Of a stretch of 64,000 nt of DNA, positions 43,944 through 56,023 are shown one piece after another. The stretch covers positions 2,046,001-2,110,000 of the forward strand of contig JAJTUP010000002.1 of the NCBI GenBank assembly GCA_021399435.1, read 5' to 3'. Each line of letters begins with the position of its first letter. The stretch's first letter is position 1. The notes under the pieces were generated by a model. It had not been told where the DNA came from. It ran no database searches and worked only from the letters and a program-made list of their open reading frames with translations. Source of the DNA: Diaporthe sp. PMI_573 (Eukaryota > Ascomycota > Sordariomycetes > Diaporthales > Diaporthaceae). Position numbers and translations under genes: made by a program.

Positions 43944-45614
43944 TCATGAGAGTATGACACCGTTCTTGCGCTTCTCTGCGCATGTCAATACCATCATGGC
44001 AGACTTCCTCTGACTGGGGCTGTCGGATCTCCCATTCCTTCCCGTCCGCTTGAACACGCTGGCGAAGCTACCATTGCTAGCAGTCTCGTCACCAGATCCA
44101 CTGCTGACGCTGTCGGCGCTCTTCCGAGCCTTCTGGCGCGAGCTGGGTCGGTCTGATCCTATCGCGCCCCAGCTGCCAGTGCTGGTCCGAGAGCTAGGCA
44201 CGCTAGGCTCCACCTCCTCGCCGTTTAGGCTGCCAGATCCGGACCGACCAGACTCCGACTCGTTGTCCGTCAGGAGGCCCTGAGCCTCCTCAGCCGTCTC
44301 CGAGATGGGACTGATGGACCCGCTGCTGCCAGTGCTGCTAACCTTGCGGCGCTCAATTCCAGCGCGCATGAGGTTGTTCAGAGCTGATCGACGGGTGCGA
44401 GCTGCGAAGTTCTTGGAAGCCTCGTGCTTGGCAGACGGCTTGGCCTTGAGCTCCTCGATCGAAGGAGGTCCACGTGGCTGACGAATCGGGTGTTCACCGG
44501 CTCGCGCCTGACCAGGCCCATAGCCTCCGGTCATGGGTGTAAGAGGGAAGTTGGCAGTCTTGGGGCCGGCGGACCTCGGAGGTTCCTGTGAGGCAGCGAG
44601 GCTAGCGTTCGCATTTTGAATTCCAGAAAGCATCAGAGACGACGACTTCTTATGACCCCGTCGGAAAGCATTGGCCGATGGCGGGGGCAGAGGAGCCGGG
44701 TTCTCGATCATAGGAGACTCGTTGCGCCGGGGAGGGGTGTTCCTGCGGAAAACTGGCTGCGCGGCCTCCCTCGGAGGCGAGACCTGCACGCGCGGGGTGC
44801 TGTTTTGCTGACGCTGTTGGTAGATGTTGTTCAACTGGGACTGGTCCGCAAACTGCGCGTTCAGCTGCGCAGACTGATCAACGTAGTAAGCCTGTTGGCC
44901 GGTCGCCGGGTCGATGTAGGTGTAGATCGTCGGCTGCTGGCTAACCATGGTGTTGTTGAGCATGCTCTGCATCTGAAGAGCCTGTTGCTGCAGTTGCTGC
45001 TGCTGGTACAGGTTCTGGTAGCTCTGTTGTCCATTGAGGTTCATGGCACTGAGCTGCTGCTGGGCCTGAGTCAGGTCGTACAACTGCTGCTGCAACATCT
45101 GACGCTGCTGAGCGAGCTGCAAGTTCTGCTGGACCAGCTTGGCATACAGATCAGGGTCAAGCTGCTCATCCACAGCTTGCTCGTCGATGGAAATCTCGGG
45201 GGGAGCCAGGATCTGCTCAGGAGTGAACTGCTGTCGCGCATAGCCCATATTGTTGTTGTTGGGGTAAGCTTGCTGGGTACCAAAATGGGGCAGGGATGTC
45301 TTGGGCCCATTGTTCAGAATATGCTCCTGGACGCCATACAAGGAAGTGTTGTTCCTAGCCTTGTTCGTCGGAGAAGTGTTGGCGCCAGAGGCAGCGAAAG
45401 TGGAGGCGGCGGCGGACTTGGGAGCGGTGCGCAGGCCCGCAAGGAGGTGACCTCGCGCCGTTCGGGGCGTGGGAATGGCATTCTCCTTGGAGTCAACAGG
45501 CGACTTGAGAGCATCGACAGAGAGAGGCTTGATAGACTGCCCGCCTCGCCTAGAAGCTAGGCCCGAGGACTGCATGGCAAAGCCGTTGGGAGTGGGGAAA
45601 GTTTGTTGGGCCAT
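43944..45614 (-). CDS. Glutamine-rich conserved fungal protein of unknown function
   Basis: One exon codes 556 residues from ATG 45614 (MAQQTFPTPNGFAMQSSG). The same frame is open to about 45800 but without another ATG, so that part is taken as leader. Residues about 165-290 are Gln-rich with heptad-like spacing (LVQQNLQLAQQRQMLQQQL, YQQQQLQQQALQMQSML), a likely coiled coil or prion-like region. It is followed by YTYIDPATGQQAYYVDQ. The C-terminal third has a conserved basic block (PSIEELKAKPSAKHEASKNF, TRRSALNNLMRAGIERRK) and a Ser-rich tail with many potential phosphorylation sites. No enzymatic domain is visible. A role in RNA granules or polarity scaffolding would fit but is guesswork. The very long upstream region (6 kb without genes) resembles those of fungal regulators. 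Confidence 0.82.
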   Translation of the reverse strand: MAQQTFPTPNGFAMQSSGLASRRGGQSIKPLSVDALKSPVDSKENAIPTPRTARGHLLAGLRTAPKSAAASTFAASGANTSPTNKARNNTSLYGVQEHILNNGPKTSLPHFGTQQAYPNNNNMGYARQQFTPEQILAPPEISIDEQAVDEQLDPDLYAKLVQQNLQLAQQRQMLQQQLYDLTQAQQQLSAMNLNGQQSYQNLYQQQQLQQQALQMQSMLNNTMVSQQPTIYTYIDPATGQQAYYVDQSAQLNAQFADQSQLNNIYQQRQQNSTPRVQVSPPREAAQPVFRRNTPPRRNESPMIENPAPLPPPSANAFRRGHKKSSSLMLSGIQNANASLAASQEPPRSAGPKTANFPLTPMTGGYGPGQARAGEHPIRQPRGPPSIEELKAKPSAKHEASKNFAARTRRSALNNLMRAGIERRKVSSTGSSGSISPISETAEEAQGLLTDNESESGRSGSGSLNGEEVEPSVPSSRTSTGSWGAIGSDRPSSRQKARKSADSVSSGSGDETASNGSFASVFKRTGRNGRSDSPSQRKSAMMVLTCAEKRKNGVILS

Positions 45615-47547
45615 TGGAGCGAAGACCTCCAGTGTCTTGTACTCGAATGGTGTTTGTGGGGGGGTATTTTGAGTCGGTTCGAGGGAATGGTCGAGAACGC
45701 GATCAGGGCCTGTTTCAGTAGAGCCGGCGAGGGGTGAGTAATTAATCGGCGGTCGGGACCGTTGTCTTTCGAGCTGAGGCGGTAAGTTGCGAAGAAATAC
45801 AATCAAACAGCTGACTGATGAGTGTTATTGCGCCAAAGTCGGGCGTTGCGGTCGTAGGGTGTCGATTAATCCAATCTGTGCTGGGGTGAAAGGAAGCACT
45901 GGGTTTTGAAAACCTGTCTATTGGTTTGTTGACTTGTCGCGAAATGATGCAAATTTTCGAAGTTGCCGGACCCAAAAAGAAAAGACGAAATCCAAGACGG
46001 ACTGCTAATATTGAGAAGTGAAGAAATGCTGAGGCGTCTGTCACCGATCTTTTGTGGTCGAAGGGCGACGGCGGGGGTATTAAAGGCCGAGTGTTGTTGT
46101 TTTTTTTCCTTTGGGAATCTATCGGGCGATTTTGTCGAGAGCAAGAACGACGTAAAGGACAGGCCGATGATATTAAAGTGAGGTATTCGGGGTCTTGCTG
46201 AAAAGAATGGCAAATGACGCAGTCGCGATGCTAAATCCTCCCAGGCGGAAGAGAGTCAAGGAAAAAGGGTGGTGGTTGCGATTGCGAGGTGCGAGGGGGG
46301 AAAAACCAGGCAGGAAGGCTTTGCTGGCAGACACGAGACGGGCGGGTCTTTTTGTGGTTTCTGCTTGGCTTGGGAGGCGGTGGTGCACAGGCGCAAGCGG
46401 CAGGCGCGCAAGGTTTGCAACGCAGGTGGGTGTGGGTAGCAGAAAAAAAGACTGGGAGGACCTTGCAAGTCAGGCGAGGGAGCAGGCAGGACAGGCCTGC
46501 AGGCTAGTTCAATGCCGTGAACGGAAAGGCCGAGGGGTCTTTGTCGAAAGGACCCGAACCGCGTTGTCACAACACGCTTTCTTGATCACCACAGGCGAGG
46601 TGAGACGAAATGAAGAATGACGAGAAGCAAAAAAGGTGATGGAAGGGATTTTCGGCGTGGACAATCCAGAGTGCTTTGTGCCCGCGGAATGGCTGCTGGC
46701 TCCAGCGCAAGCGGGTCCGTCGGCCGTTGGCGGCTGCTCGATTTGGACAGGGTCAATACGATTCGATGCCCGAGTACCCCGTACGGTGGTACCACTGTAA
46801 AGTCAAATCCACTCCGCTGGACCGATGCGAGTGGTGGCCGGGCCTCTCAGTCTTTCGCTCTGGTTTCGCAGGGATGGTCTGAGAGTGTCGTCCGGAGACA
46901 CTGATGGGGTCTGGAGCGACTGACGACTCCGAAGATCGATTATGACCGAAAAGGATCGGATGGATGATAGCTGGAAGGCGCAGGAATCTGGCAGGCGGCA
47001 GGCGGTGGCCAAGGGTGAGCCGGAGAAATGAATACGATGCCGAGCGTAGAATATACAGTGATTAAAACAGTTGATATAGAGTCTGGGGTTGCGAGAGGCT
47101 TGGGAGGCCTGGACTTCTTCAAGATAGTCCAGGCGTGTGCAGTCGAACGTCTGGTTTGTTGCCGGAGGGTTGAAGGTCGTGCTGGAATGATGCGAGATGG
47201 GATGAAATGACGATGTTTTTTGGTGGTTGACCTTGGTGGGTATGACGGGGTATCTTGTTTGTTTTTCCAGGCGAGAGTTCTCAAAGCAAAAATGAATTCA
47301 ATTGTACAGGGGGGAGGAAATGAATGATGTGTCGAGATTGTCTTGACGAACAACGAGAACCACGAGGGGAGTAGGGGGAGGAGGAGGATGAGCAGCAGTA
47401 GCAGCAGCAGTACGCAGCAACGGGCGACGCGACAAGACAAGGTCGAAAGAAGAAGGGGTGAGAGAAGGGGTGGTGGTAGGCAAGAAGTGCGAGGTGACAG
47501 GGGAGGTAGGAAAGATGGAGGAACGAGAGGAAAAGGTTAAAAAGCCG

Positions 47548-47604
47548 ACACACAGACACACACACACCCTCTCTCTCTGTCTCTGTCTCTGCCTCTGTCT
47601 CTCA
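47548..47604 (+). repeat. CA/CT microsatellite
   Basis: A run of ACACAC units passes directly into CTCTCT and then CTGTCT/CTCTGT units. It has no coding role that I can support. Confidence 0.85.
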
Positions 47605-48306
47605 CGCTCAAACGGCAGGTACCTACTCACAGGCCAGGGACGGATAGGTGGGCAGGCAGACAGGGCAGACAGACAACGGACAATCGAGCGGGAAAGAGGT
47701 GAGATGCAGAGTGCCAGAGTGCTTGCAGGGCTGGACTGGGCAGGGACAGGGGGGCCAGCTCGGGTGCCCAGGTGGGTACGTGGGCTCCTTGCAGTTGCGC
47801 AGAGACAGAGGGCCGCGGACGGGCTTGAGGAGCTGACGGGGTGCTGTGACTGGCGGGGCGACGGGGGTCCAGAACCTGGGGCCTGTCCTGTGAAGGGCGC
47901 TGGCTCTGTCGCCCTTTTACCGTGTCCCGCGTGTATCTGCGCGCACTTCCAGCGCCTGGGGGAGTGGTGGTGGGCAGCCAGCTGATCGACAGTGGATTGA
48001 ACTCGACCCAGTAAAGCCGGCACCAGCCCACCGCCAACCAACCATCCTTCCAAAGTTGGAATCAGGAGCTGCTATCCTGATACCTTCCCCACACTTCTTG
48101 CTGTGCGTGCCTGCATCCCATGCACGGGTAGTATGTACCTGACCGCCTGCGTTGTGTTCCCGCAACTTCCAGGTTCCCTGTACCTCGAGAACCCGGGGGG
48201 CATCGAGAGCCCACCAAGAGCCGACACGACGCAGCCGCGCAACCCAACCACCCAGCCCAGTCCAGCGTAGCACCACGACACGGGCACGAGCGTTGGGGAT
48301 CAAAAG

Positions 48307-48350
48307 TAGCAGCAACAGCAGCAACAGCAGCAACAGCAGCAACAGCAACG
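48307..48350 (+). repeat. AGCAGCAAC nonamer microsatellite
   Basis: About five copies of a nine-base unit made of AGC and AAC triplets. A frame here reads Ser/Asn runs, but no gene supports it. Confidence 0.85.
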
Positions 48351-50261
48351 GTTGGAAGCCTGGCTTGGCGGCGAGGAAGAGACTGAGTCGCCTGCCAAGT
48401 CCTAGCAGCAGCCGCAAATGCAACGCAACTGCAACTGGCCTCGCCCGCTCTCGAGCCGATGCATGCATGCAAAGCTCGAGCAGCCAACAGCCTGGATTGG
48501 CCGGGTCCCAAGTGCGCCTCATGAGCGGGTAGCGGGAGGCATTGATTGATCGAATAGTCGAGTCGGGTCCCCCCCAATCTGCACGAAATAGCGCCAAATT
48601 CTGATGATTTGGCCAGCCCTAATGCAGGATGCATGCGAGATGCTCTGGGCCAACTCTGCCTCGTGGCCAATCGCTTCGTCTCACCAGCACCCAGAGAAGC
48701 CCATGGCCATAACAGTAACCACGCACTCTCTGCTTTCTTGAACTTTGCTGCACGCCACAGCTCCCAGCTCCATCTCACCCGCGCTGCTCAAACTCTCTCA
48801 CACACTCGTGACCGCTCTCATCTTATCGAATCTCCCCAGGCTCTCGGGTCGACCAGGTTACCCGCCCTGCCACAACTGGCAGCCCTAGGTACCTTGGCCC
48901 TTGCCCCTTGCCTGTCCCGAGTCCCTGACGGTGACACCGCCGCTTTGACAGCATAGCAGTAGCATCGCACCCGACACGTTGACATGTCCCGCGCGGTGTT
49001 GGCTTATTACAAAATCGCAACCTTATATAAACGCATTCTTTTTTTGGGCGACCCTGGGTGGGTTGGCGAGGGACACCCTGGTACTGGCAGGCCCCGGGGC
49101 GAGGGTTCAGCACACCCTCCCACCTCAATGCGGCTTGGATCGCCGTGACACCAGATGCTCATTTAATGCTGCTAGCCCAATCAGGAGACCCAATCAATTG
49201 CAGACGCAAGGGGGCGACCGCCCACAGGATGCAGTGGGATGTGATCAGTACTCTGATGAACAGTGACTACTGTGTACTGTGTGTTGGGTGAGCAATAGTC
49301 TAAGCAGGCGGGGTGGGGGTGAGGGGGTCCGAAAAGGGAGGCATGAGCACGTATAGTCAGTCAACATCACTGCGACCACTTTACACGCGGCCAGGAGAGC
49401 AACACGATCAACCGGCTCCATGTCCTCAATCCCTTCAATCCCAATCCAACCACCCTCCCGTAGGCCTCCTTCCATCAGCTACTCCCTGCCTGGCTCCTTG
49501 CCTCCCTGCTTGCCTGCCTACCTGATACCGGACTCGTCGCCCAAGCCGCCGTCACTCGTCACTCGTCAACCAAGAAAGAGACCCCATTGCCTTCCGATGC
49601 CTCCGCCGCGCTAGAACACACGCACCCGCCCAGGAGATTGAAAGGGCGCGCTTCAGCTCCACGCCCACCCCACTCACGGCACGTGGCGGGCGAGACAAAG
49701 GGCCCCAGCACGCCCGGGTATGGGGCCCAGTGCTGACTCTGCTCTCTCAACTTGCCCGTCAGATTGCCCCGTTGTGAGCCAATCCCCCATCAGCACAAGA
49801 TGATGAGGGCAAGTAAATAAAACAAAACATCCGAAATGAATGCGATCTATCGGTTCGATATCGCCCACAGATTGCATCGACCAGAGACAACTAAGGTTGC
49901 CGACATGATTTCCCGATTTCCTGGGTTGGCAAGAGTCCGTGTCATGTCAATGCAGCACGCGGTGGTGGGCATAATCTTCCGATGATCCTCTCAGCCACCA
50001 CCACCGTCGTGCCATGGTACTAGTCTCAATGCCATATTACTCCACGCTGGGCTGCTATTTCTCAAATGAGCAGGCTGGGACTGTGTAATGGGAGCGGTGT
50101 CAGAGAAAGACACAGGGAAGACAGGACAAGGGCAGGCTGAGTCCTTGATGTGGCGCAAGACTCCAGCCACGGTGCCTCGGCCCTGTCCCGGGTAACACTT
50201 GCGCGTTCACAACGGCAGAGCCACCCGGGCACAGCAGACTGGCCCTCGTATGTGGAAATAT

Positions 50262-50335
50262 GGTGTCGTGTGTCGTGTTGTGTCGTGTCGTGTCGTGTCG
50301 CATTGCATTGCTTGTCGCATTGCATTGCTCTGCGC
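50262..50335 (+). repeat. TGTCG/GCATT short tandem repeats
   Basis: Repeated GTGTCGTGTC pentamers run into two copies of CGCATTGCATTGCT. A matching array of CCGCA and CCACA units follows at 50376-50411. It is a plain minisatellite-like tract. Confidence 0.75.
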
Positions 50336-51596
50336 GGCGCCCACGATTGTCCTCCCCCACGAGCAGCTGCCAACTGCACCGCACCGCACCGCAACCACAC
50401 CACACCACACGGCTTCAGCATCACAGCATCACAGTACATACTACGGTACGATAGCAAGCAGAACCGCACTTTCGTCGCTCTGCGTCAGTGCGAACCGTGG
50501 CCATCTGTGCTCACCCTGAACCCCCTGCGTCTCCCCGGGTTTCAAGGGTTCGCAAGCGGGGGCCGCTGTTGCGGAACAGCCCCTTGGTAGGACGGTACCT
50601 CGTTGTTGTGTATCTGAAACATGCCACGAATAGGTTGCTGTTCATCTGTGCGAATCCGCGCTTGCAGGGCTGCATGAGAATCGCTTGTTTCGAGTGCTTG
50701 CCCTTGCCTCCCTCGCTCCCTGTCCCGCACCGGCCCAGCCCAGCCCAGCTCAAGGGGCACGCCGCACAGGACAGGTTCGCCGCCGGACCGCCGTCGTTGA
50801 AAGTCTAGTGTGGCAACCAACAACGGTGCTGACGAGCCGCGACTCACTTTAGAGTTTCCGGTGGGCCGCAAGGTTGAACTGCGGGCGTCGTGAGCAATTA
50901 AGCTGTTCACTTGCCGTCTGGCTGGCTGGATCTTGAGGCAGGTCGTGTGTAATCTGCGCCGACTGCTGGCCTTGGCTTCGGCCTGCCCAAAACAGGACGA
51001 ACAACAATTATCAGACGGGGCATGTGCAACTGCTGCTGCTGCCTGTGATTTCCTGCCTGCTGGACCAAACCCGAGACTTGACGTCGACGGCCGCCGACTT
51101 GCCCGGGTTTGATAGGCAAGTTCCGTCTGAGCTGGTTCGGTCATCACTCAAGATGAAGATAGACATCGGGAGAGATTCGATGCGAGGGGCTCGACGTCAT
51201 TAGAGCTCAGACAGCCCTCGTACTCTTCTCGTTTGTCATCACACTTGGGATCCGTTAAACATACACCTCCACATTTCGGGCTCTCAATCTCCCAGCGCCC
51301 GGCAGCCCAGAAGCAGCGCCTTTTGATGTCGCAACTCCATATTCGCTGATCCTTGGGATCGGCGCTGGCATCTTGGTTGCTTGTGAGCCCTCCCGGAACT
51401 CGGCTCACTCCTGACAGGTCTGTTCCGATTCGCCTGCCAGCTTCACGTCTCAGGAAGGGGAAGTTATTCGCAACTTATTATGATTGCCCGTTTCTGTTTC
51501 AGAGGACGCCAAAAGAAACCCCATCCCCCCACCCGGAGCCCCAAATGATGTGGCGGCGCATCATGGAATGCATATTCTGCCATCTGCCGAACACGC

Positions 51597-53310
51597 TCAA
51601 CTGCCCTCGTAATCTCCAGTGCTCTTCCTGAACTCGCCACCCGACGCATCCTTCCAGCAGTACGTATCAACTACCTTCTGCACTGTGGGCACATAGCCCG
51701 GCTTCAGGAACGCCTGCCCGTGGTCTAGCCCGTCGAGGTACATCAGCTCCATCTCCCACTGGCCCGTCCAGATCCCCGGCGTGGCCTTCCACGCCTCGAT
51801 GCGCTGCTCCGTGCAGTCGTGAATCTCCGCGTCCCCGTAGTACACATAGCTCGCCACGGCCGTCGGGTGCGTGACGCAGTCGCGCCCGCCAAGGATGACC
51901 GTCGCCCGCCGGCCCAGGAGCTGCTCGCGCCACAGGATGGCGTCGCGAAAGTCAAACCTGCGCGCCAGCGTGTGTGCCACCATTGGGTCTGTCGCCGCCC
52001 CGTAGTAGATCTCCCACTCCGGGCCCGTCCGGGGCCGCCGCCGCGTAAAGTTCCACGCCACGTCCGGCAGGTGTAAGAGCAGTGCGACCGGGTCGACCAG
52101 GACCACGGAGGCGATCTTATCGGCGAGGCCCGCCCGCCTCAGCATCGGGGAGAGCAGCAGTGTCCCGTACGAGTTGCCCACGAACACGAAGCTGTCGTAC
52201 TCGAGGCCATGCTGCGCCAGGATCCTGCTGATGGAGTCCACGAGCTCGCTTGAGGACGGCATGGGAGGGCAGATCTTGTTCGATACTGGGAGGAGCTCGA
52301 TCGCGATTACGCCGACGTCTCTGGGGACCGAGTTCAGCCACAGGAGGTAGGGTGCCACTTGCGCCATGTTAGTACAGTCCCCGGAAATGCTCAAATCATG
52401 GAGACTTGCAACTCCTTTCACTCTCCAGATGACGAGCAAGTCTCTGTTGGGCTACTCACTGCCAATGCCAATGCCGTGAATAAACACAATTGGCCGCTGC
52501 TTCTTTGAAGTGTGCGGACGGTAGAAATAAGACATCTCTGGCGCTGCGGACTGATGCGAAGAGAATAAGGTCATAGGTCGGAATGGGAAGACCCTGAGAA
52601 AGGCTTTTCGTGGTTGGCGGTAGAATTTGAAGCCTTTGGACAAGAGGAATAATGCCGTGAAAAAGTCGGCGAAGCCAGTGATCTATGGTCAAGTCAGCTA
52701 AGGGCTCTTAACTGAGCACCTAGGAACCGCTGTGTTCTCATCCTACCGAATAGAAGAGCAGACTGCGATGCGTCATCTTGACTGGATCGAAGCTCAGCCT
52801 CAGCGCCTTCGCATCACCCCGTCCTTTCTTAAACGTCACCATCATCAGCTCTTCCAGCTCCTGGATGTACTCCTCCAGCTCTGGCGCGTCGTCCCCGAAA
52901 TTACCGTCGCGGCCAAAGAGACTCCAGAGCAGCCACTCCTTCAGATTATCCCTCCGGATGTCCTCCATGTGCGCCTTGTCGAACCACCCGCGTACATACG
53001 CCTCGAGGTCCGGCACGGTGCTCATCCCCTTCGTGAATAATTCCTTCCTCTCATCCCTCGTCATCCGAGGGGGCACGAAGCCGCGCTTCTGGAGCCGGTG
53101 CTTGAACGGCAGGAACCAGAAGACATACCAGAGGATCTCGATGGCGCCGTAGACTTCAATGAATATCGAGAAGGGGTGGGCGATGGCCGGGACGCCGCCT
53201 GCTAAGGCGGCCAGCACGAAGTAGGCAAGGCATATCAGGCCGGGATAGATCAGCAGAGCGGCCGTGACTCTGACGAAGATGAGCTCGGGTTTGGACAGGC
53301 CGACTAGCAT
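51597..53310 (-). CDS. Membrane-anchored alpha/beta hydrolase
   Basis: Exons 53310-52747, 52682-52460 and 52357-51597 code 515 residues from ATG 53310 (MLVGLSKPELIFVRVTAALL). Two hydrophobic spans lie within residues 10-68 (VTAALLIYPGLICLAYFVLA; YGAIEILWYVFWFLPF), so the enzyme is likely anchored in an internal membrane. An acidic helical region (DAPELEEYIQELEELMMV) precedes the hydrolase fold. Catalytic features are the oxyanion loop FIHGIGIGMAPYL, the nucleophile elbow FVGNSYGTLLL (Gly-x-Ser-x-Gly), Asp in VILGGRDCVTHP and His in GLDHGQAFL. The third exon begins inside the HGIGIG loop. The substrate is not known; fungal relatives are annotated only as alpha/beta hydrolases. Both intron joins keep frame. 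Confidence 0.88.
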
Positions 53311-55726
53311 TTTGACGTTACGGTATATCTATCGCATTGTTTTTGTCAAGGAGTCGTCGTGGTGAGAAAATGGCGTATGGCCGTGCTTAAGTGGCAGCTT
53401 CTGTGTTATAGGCACCTTGAAGTGATTCTCGTGATCGGATTCCATGATCGAATCTCGTCTCAAAAAAATCCTCGAAATGTGAATTCCTTTCGGCGGTACA
53501 GCCTGTCGCACCTAGGACGCTCGGTTCAAGTCTGTTTGGTCCCATGTCTGCGCTCCGTCATCCGTTCGACACGTCCCCACAAGGCGTCCGAAGATTCGTC
53601 TGTCGGCAGCATGTGCTTCTTCCGGATCTATCAGCGTTCCGGGGCAAGGAGCACCTCTCAAGAAGTTTCCTGTTTTGGAGTAGACCGGTCCCTACACACT
53701 GACGGGCGGGAGCAGCCACATCGGCACGACCGGGGGCTGTGCACGAGGGAGTGGCAGCGGATCTGGCAGACATTGGATGTGATGAAACAATTTTCCTGAT
53801 CAGACGGAACCGAGGCGCCCTGACGAGGCATAATCTCGACTGCGGCTTTACTAGTCTGCTAGGACAGCGATGACGACTTCAGGAGCTCGGGTGGCGATTG
53901 GTTCGAGTTTCGCCATTGAGACGTTGTTGGCCAGTGCTGACAATGGTCCAATTATTTCACAGTCCTCGCCCTCAATACACGAAGAGGTCGCAGGTATTTG
54001 ATAAAGACCTTGAGAGGTTGCGACGGCCATATTTCGTTCACTTGTGCTGTCTTCATACTTACGTCTCTCCTGGTTCGGAACGAAGTTCTACCTTGGTAGC
54101 CGAAATATCTGTCAACACGTATCTTTGATGGAAACAGAAAAAGAAGCAAGCAGAAAAACGGCCTCTGCGGAGGGCGATGGACATCTGGACTGATCCGGCA
54201 AATCTCTAGAGCTTCACGATCTTTGTTGCGCTGCAATCACAAAGTGATAGATCTACAGAGTCGTAAAATCGAGCCTCTTGGTGAGAGCTGTACCGGGACG
54301 GGTATGTGCTTGAATGGGTATAATGGGCGTAACAGGTATCTAGTCGTTGAGGAGAATCGTTTTCGCATTATACGGAACGTCCGGCAGCTAGTATTTCCAG
54401 AGGAGGACCACCGGCCCGATGAGCCTACTCAACATAAGATCAGATGGCCGGAGGCTTTGTAGCTAATGACATGGTAAATTCCAAGTACAACTATCATAGG
54501 CTCGGTCGACCCGCCTGTATGCTCGGTCATAATCACTGCTTCGTATAACACGAATATTCCAGAAGGTATCAGATTTGACATCGGATGGAAATGATGAAAG
54601 CCTACTAGCAGGACATAGTGTTTTAAAAGATTTATACAAGCGATTCAACGCTGTGACGCTATTTACACATGTTTGGATGTGGCTCAAGAACTTTTGACTC
54701 AGGTCTCTGCTCGTGAACAATTCTTTCCAGTGTCTATGTACGGAATTAGGTCCGTTGAAAGTGGATGTGCAAATGTAGGACTGGATTAACACTAATGAAT
54801 AACCGATTGAACGTCTGCGAAAGGTCATGGAAGAGGGAACACCTATCTCTCAGTACGTTTGTTGGACCTGATCGCTGACAGGCTACCACTGTAGCTTATG
54901 TTAATCACTCCGTCAATCATGATGTCTACAGTAACCCCGTTGACTCGACAAGAACACAAACCTTCAGAAATGTCTCGCCTACATATGGAACAAAGCTGAA
55001 CCCAGTCTCTTTGTAGAAACATCTAAACTTTCTGGGAATCTTTCTGTTGTCGTCTGTCTATGAGCCTGTGTTGTGTGACTGACTGCTCTTGAGATCTGGG
55101 GGTCATGTGACGGACGAACCTAACCTTCTGACGGCTATTCCTCGAGCGCGAAGAAAGCAGAAACGGTGGCTACACTAGACTGACTGGCAAATCTAAAAGA
55201 CTACCCACTATATACCAAAAGTTTCAAATTCTTTCCAGTCCAGTTGGTCTAATGACAAGACGGCTTGGGTGGTTGGCAGCAGCACGAAGAAAATGGTGAT
55301 TCAAATCCCCCACTGGGCAAAACTCAGTTTTCCTTGATTACCTTTTTCTTTTGCTCAAATTATATAGTGCAACCTTAAAGCAGCGCTGTTCTTACATTTT
55401 CCATGTTCATATGCAAAGTAGAGTCCCATTTCTACTCGGGCGGTTTTGCCATACAGGATACGGCATCCCAGACTTCAGGGCCGCATTACAGGTGCAGCTT
55501 TTCCAGAAGCAAAAGCTTGGAGTACAGGGCATCATTCCATGGCTGGGCGAGTTCTCAAAGATGAAAATGCGACTCTAGGCATGAGAAATGAGCAGAAATA
55601 AGGCTCGAGTACGTTTTAGGGTATGCGGCAGGTGCGATAACTCGCCGCCAGGACAATCTCCCTGATATCATCTATCTGTCTTCCCAATCAGTCATCCACA
55701 TCTATCCGTCCAAGAGAGCTGGCGAG
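53311..55726. other. Gene-poor stretch, 2.4 kb
   Basis: Only short frames are present. A 79-codon frame at 54223-54462 (ending NVRQLVFPEEDHRPDEP...) is slightly protein-like but matches nothing I know; it could be a relic. The tRNA-like element at 55238-55318 lies here. Confidence 0.45.
55238..55318 (+). other. tRNA-like relic or SINE head
   Basis: GTCCAGT (55238-55244) pairs over seven positions with ACTGGGC (55312-55318), as in an acceptor stem with one G-T pair. GTCT at 55247-55250 pairs with AGAC at 55258-55261 as a D stem. GATTCAAATCC at 55298-55308 is close to the B box GGTTCRANTCC. The anticodon arm does not fold, the T stem has two mismatches, and the middle is about ten bases too long. 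It is therefore a pseudo-tRNA or the pol III promoter of a short interspersed element rather than a working tRNA. Confidence 0.35.
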
Positions 55727-56023
55727 TCAGTGTTGTTGTGATTTCTCTCGCTTCTCTCTCTTCCTCTCTGCCTTTCTCGACACCTTCTCGCTCCGCGGGG
55801 ACAAGGGTGCCTGCACCGGCTCGAATTCCTGGTTGATCATCTCTCTCTTGCCCCTTCTCGCAGTCTCTTCCTCAATCTCCCGAGTAGACTGCTCCCCAAG
55901 CAGGCTCGCGATGTTCGCTTTGACCCTGCCACGGATGACCTCCCCAGCACCATGCACCCAAGCAAAGAAACCCCTGACCTTCTGTCCCAAGTTCCGGTCG
56001 AGATCAGGGCCGGGTTCCCTCTT
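55727..56023 (-). other. Second GAGE-type module in frame after a TAG stop
   Basis: Directly after the TAG that ends the preceding frame, the same reading frame stays open for 98 more codons to a TGA at 55727. It contains LGQKVRGFFAWVHGAGEVIR, which repeats IGQKAKAPFAKIHGAGEVLR of the upstream module, and ends in a Lys/Arg/Glu-rich tail (RKAERKREKREKSQQH). A splice that skips the stop is possible (donor GTCGAA at 56035, acceptor CAG just before 55981), which would give a 357-residue protein, but the donor is weak and the LGQ residues would be lost. Confidence 0.6.

Larger units (their letters stand above)
45615..51596. other. Six-kilobase gene-free, low-complexity region
   Basis: Many overlapping frames occur on both strands, but their products are low-complexity (Ser, Arg, Pro, Leu, His runs), several lack ATG starts, and none shows a domain or a consistent splice pattern. 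The DNA carries several microsatellites, listed separately. It probably contains the long promoter and 5' leader of the Gln-rich gene and the 3' end of the hydrolase gene. A non-coding RNA cannot be excluded. Confidence 0.5.

Noticed and set aside
47298..48053. A 251-codon minus-strand frame
   Set aside because: The product is made of low-complexity runs produced by the CA/CT microsatellite and proline/serine-rich DNA; no domain or conserved motif.
48062..48778. A 238-codon minus-strand frame
   Set aside because: It runs through the AGCAGCAAC repeat, and several alternative frames are open over the same DNA; base composition explains it.
49849..49866. GGTTCGATATC resembling a tRNA B box
   Set aside because: No A box and no acceptor or T-stem pairing at the right distance.
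53905..53925. GGTTCGAGTTTCG resembling a tRNA B box
   Set aside because: The flanks do not fold into a cloverleaf and the T stem is absent.
54223..54462. A 79-codon frame resembling a protein fragment
   Set aside because: Too short and without a recognisable family; it may be a relic but cannot be supported as a gene.
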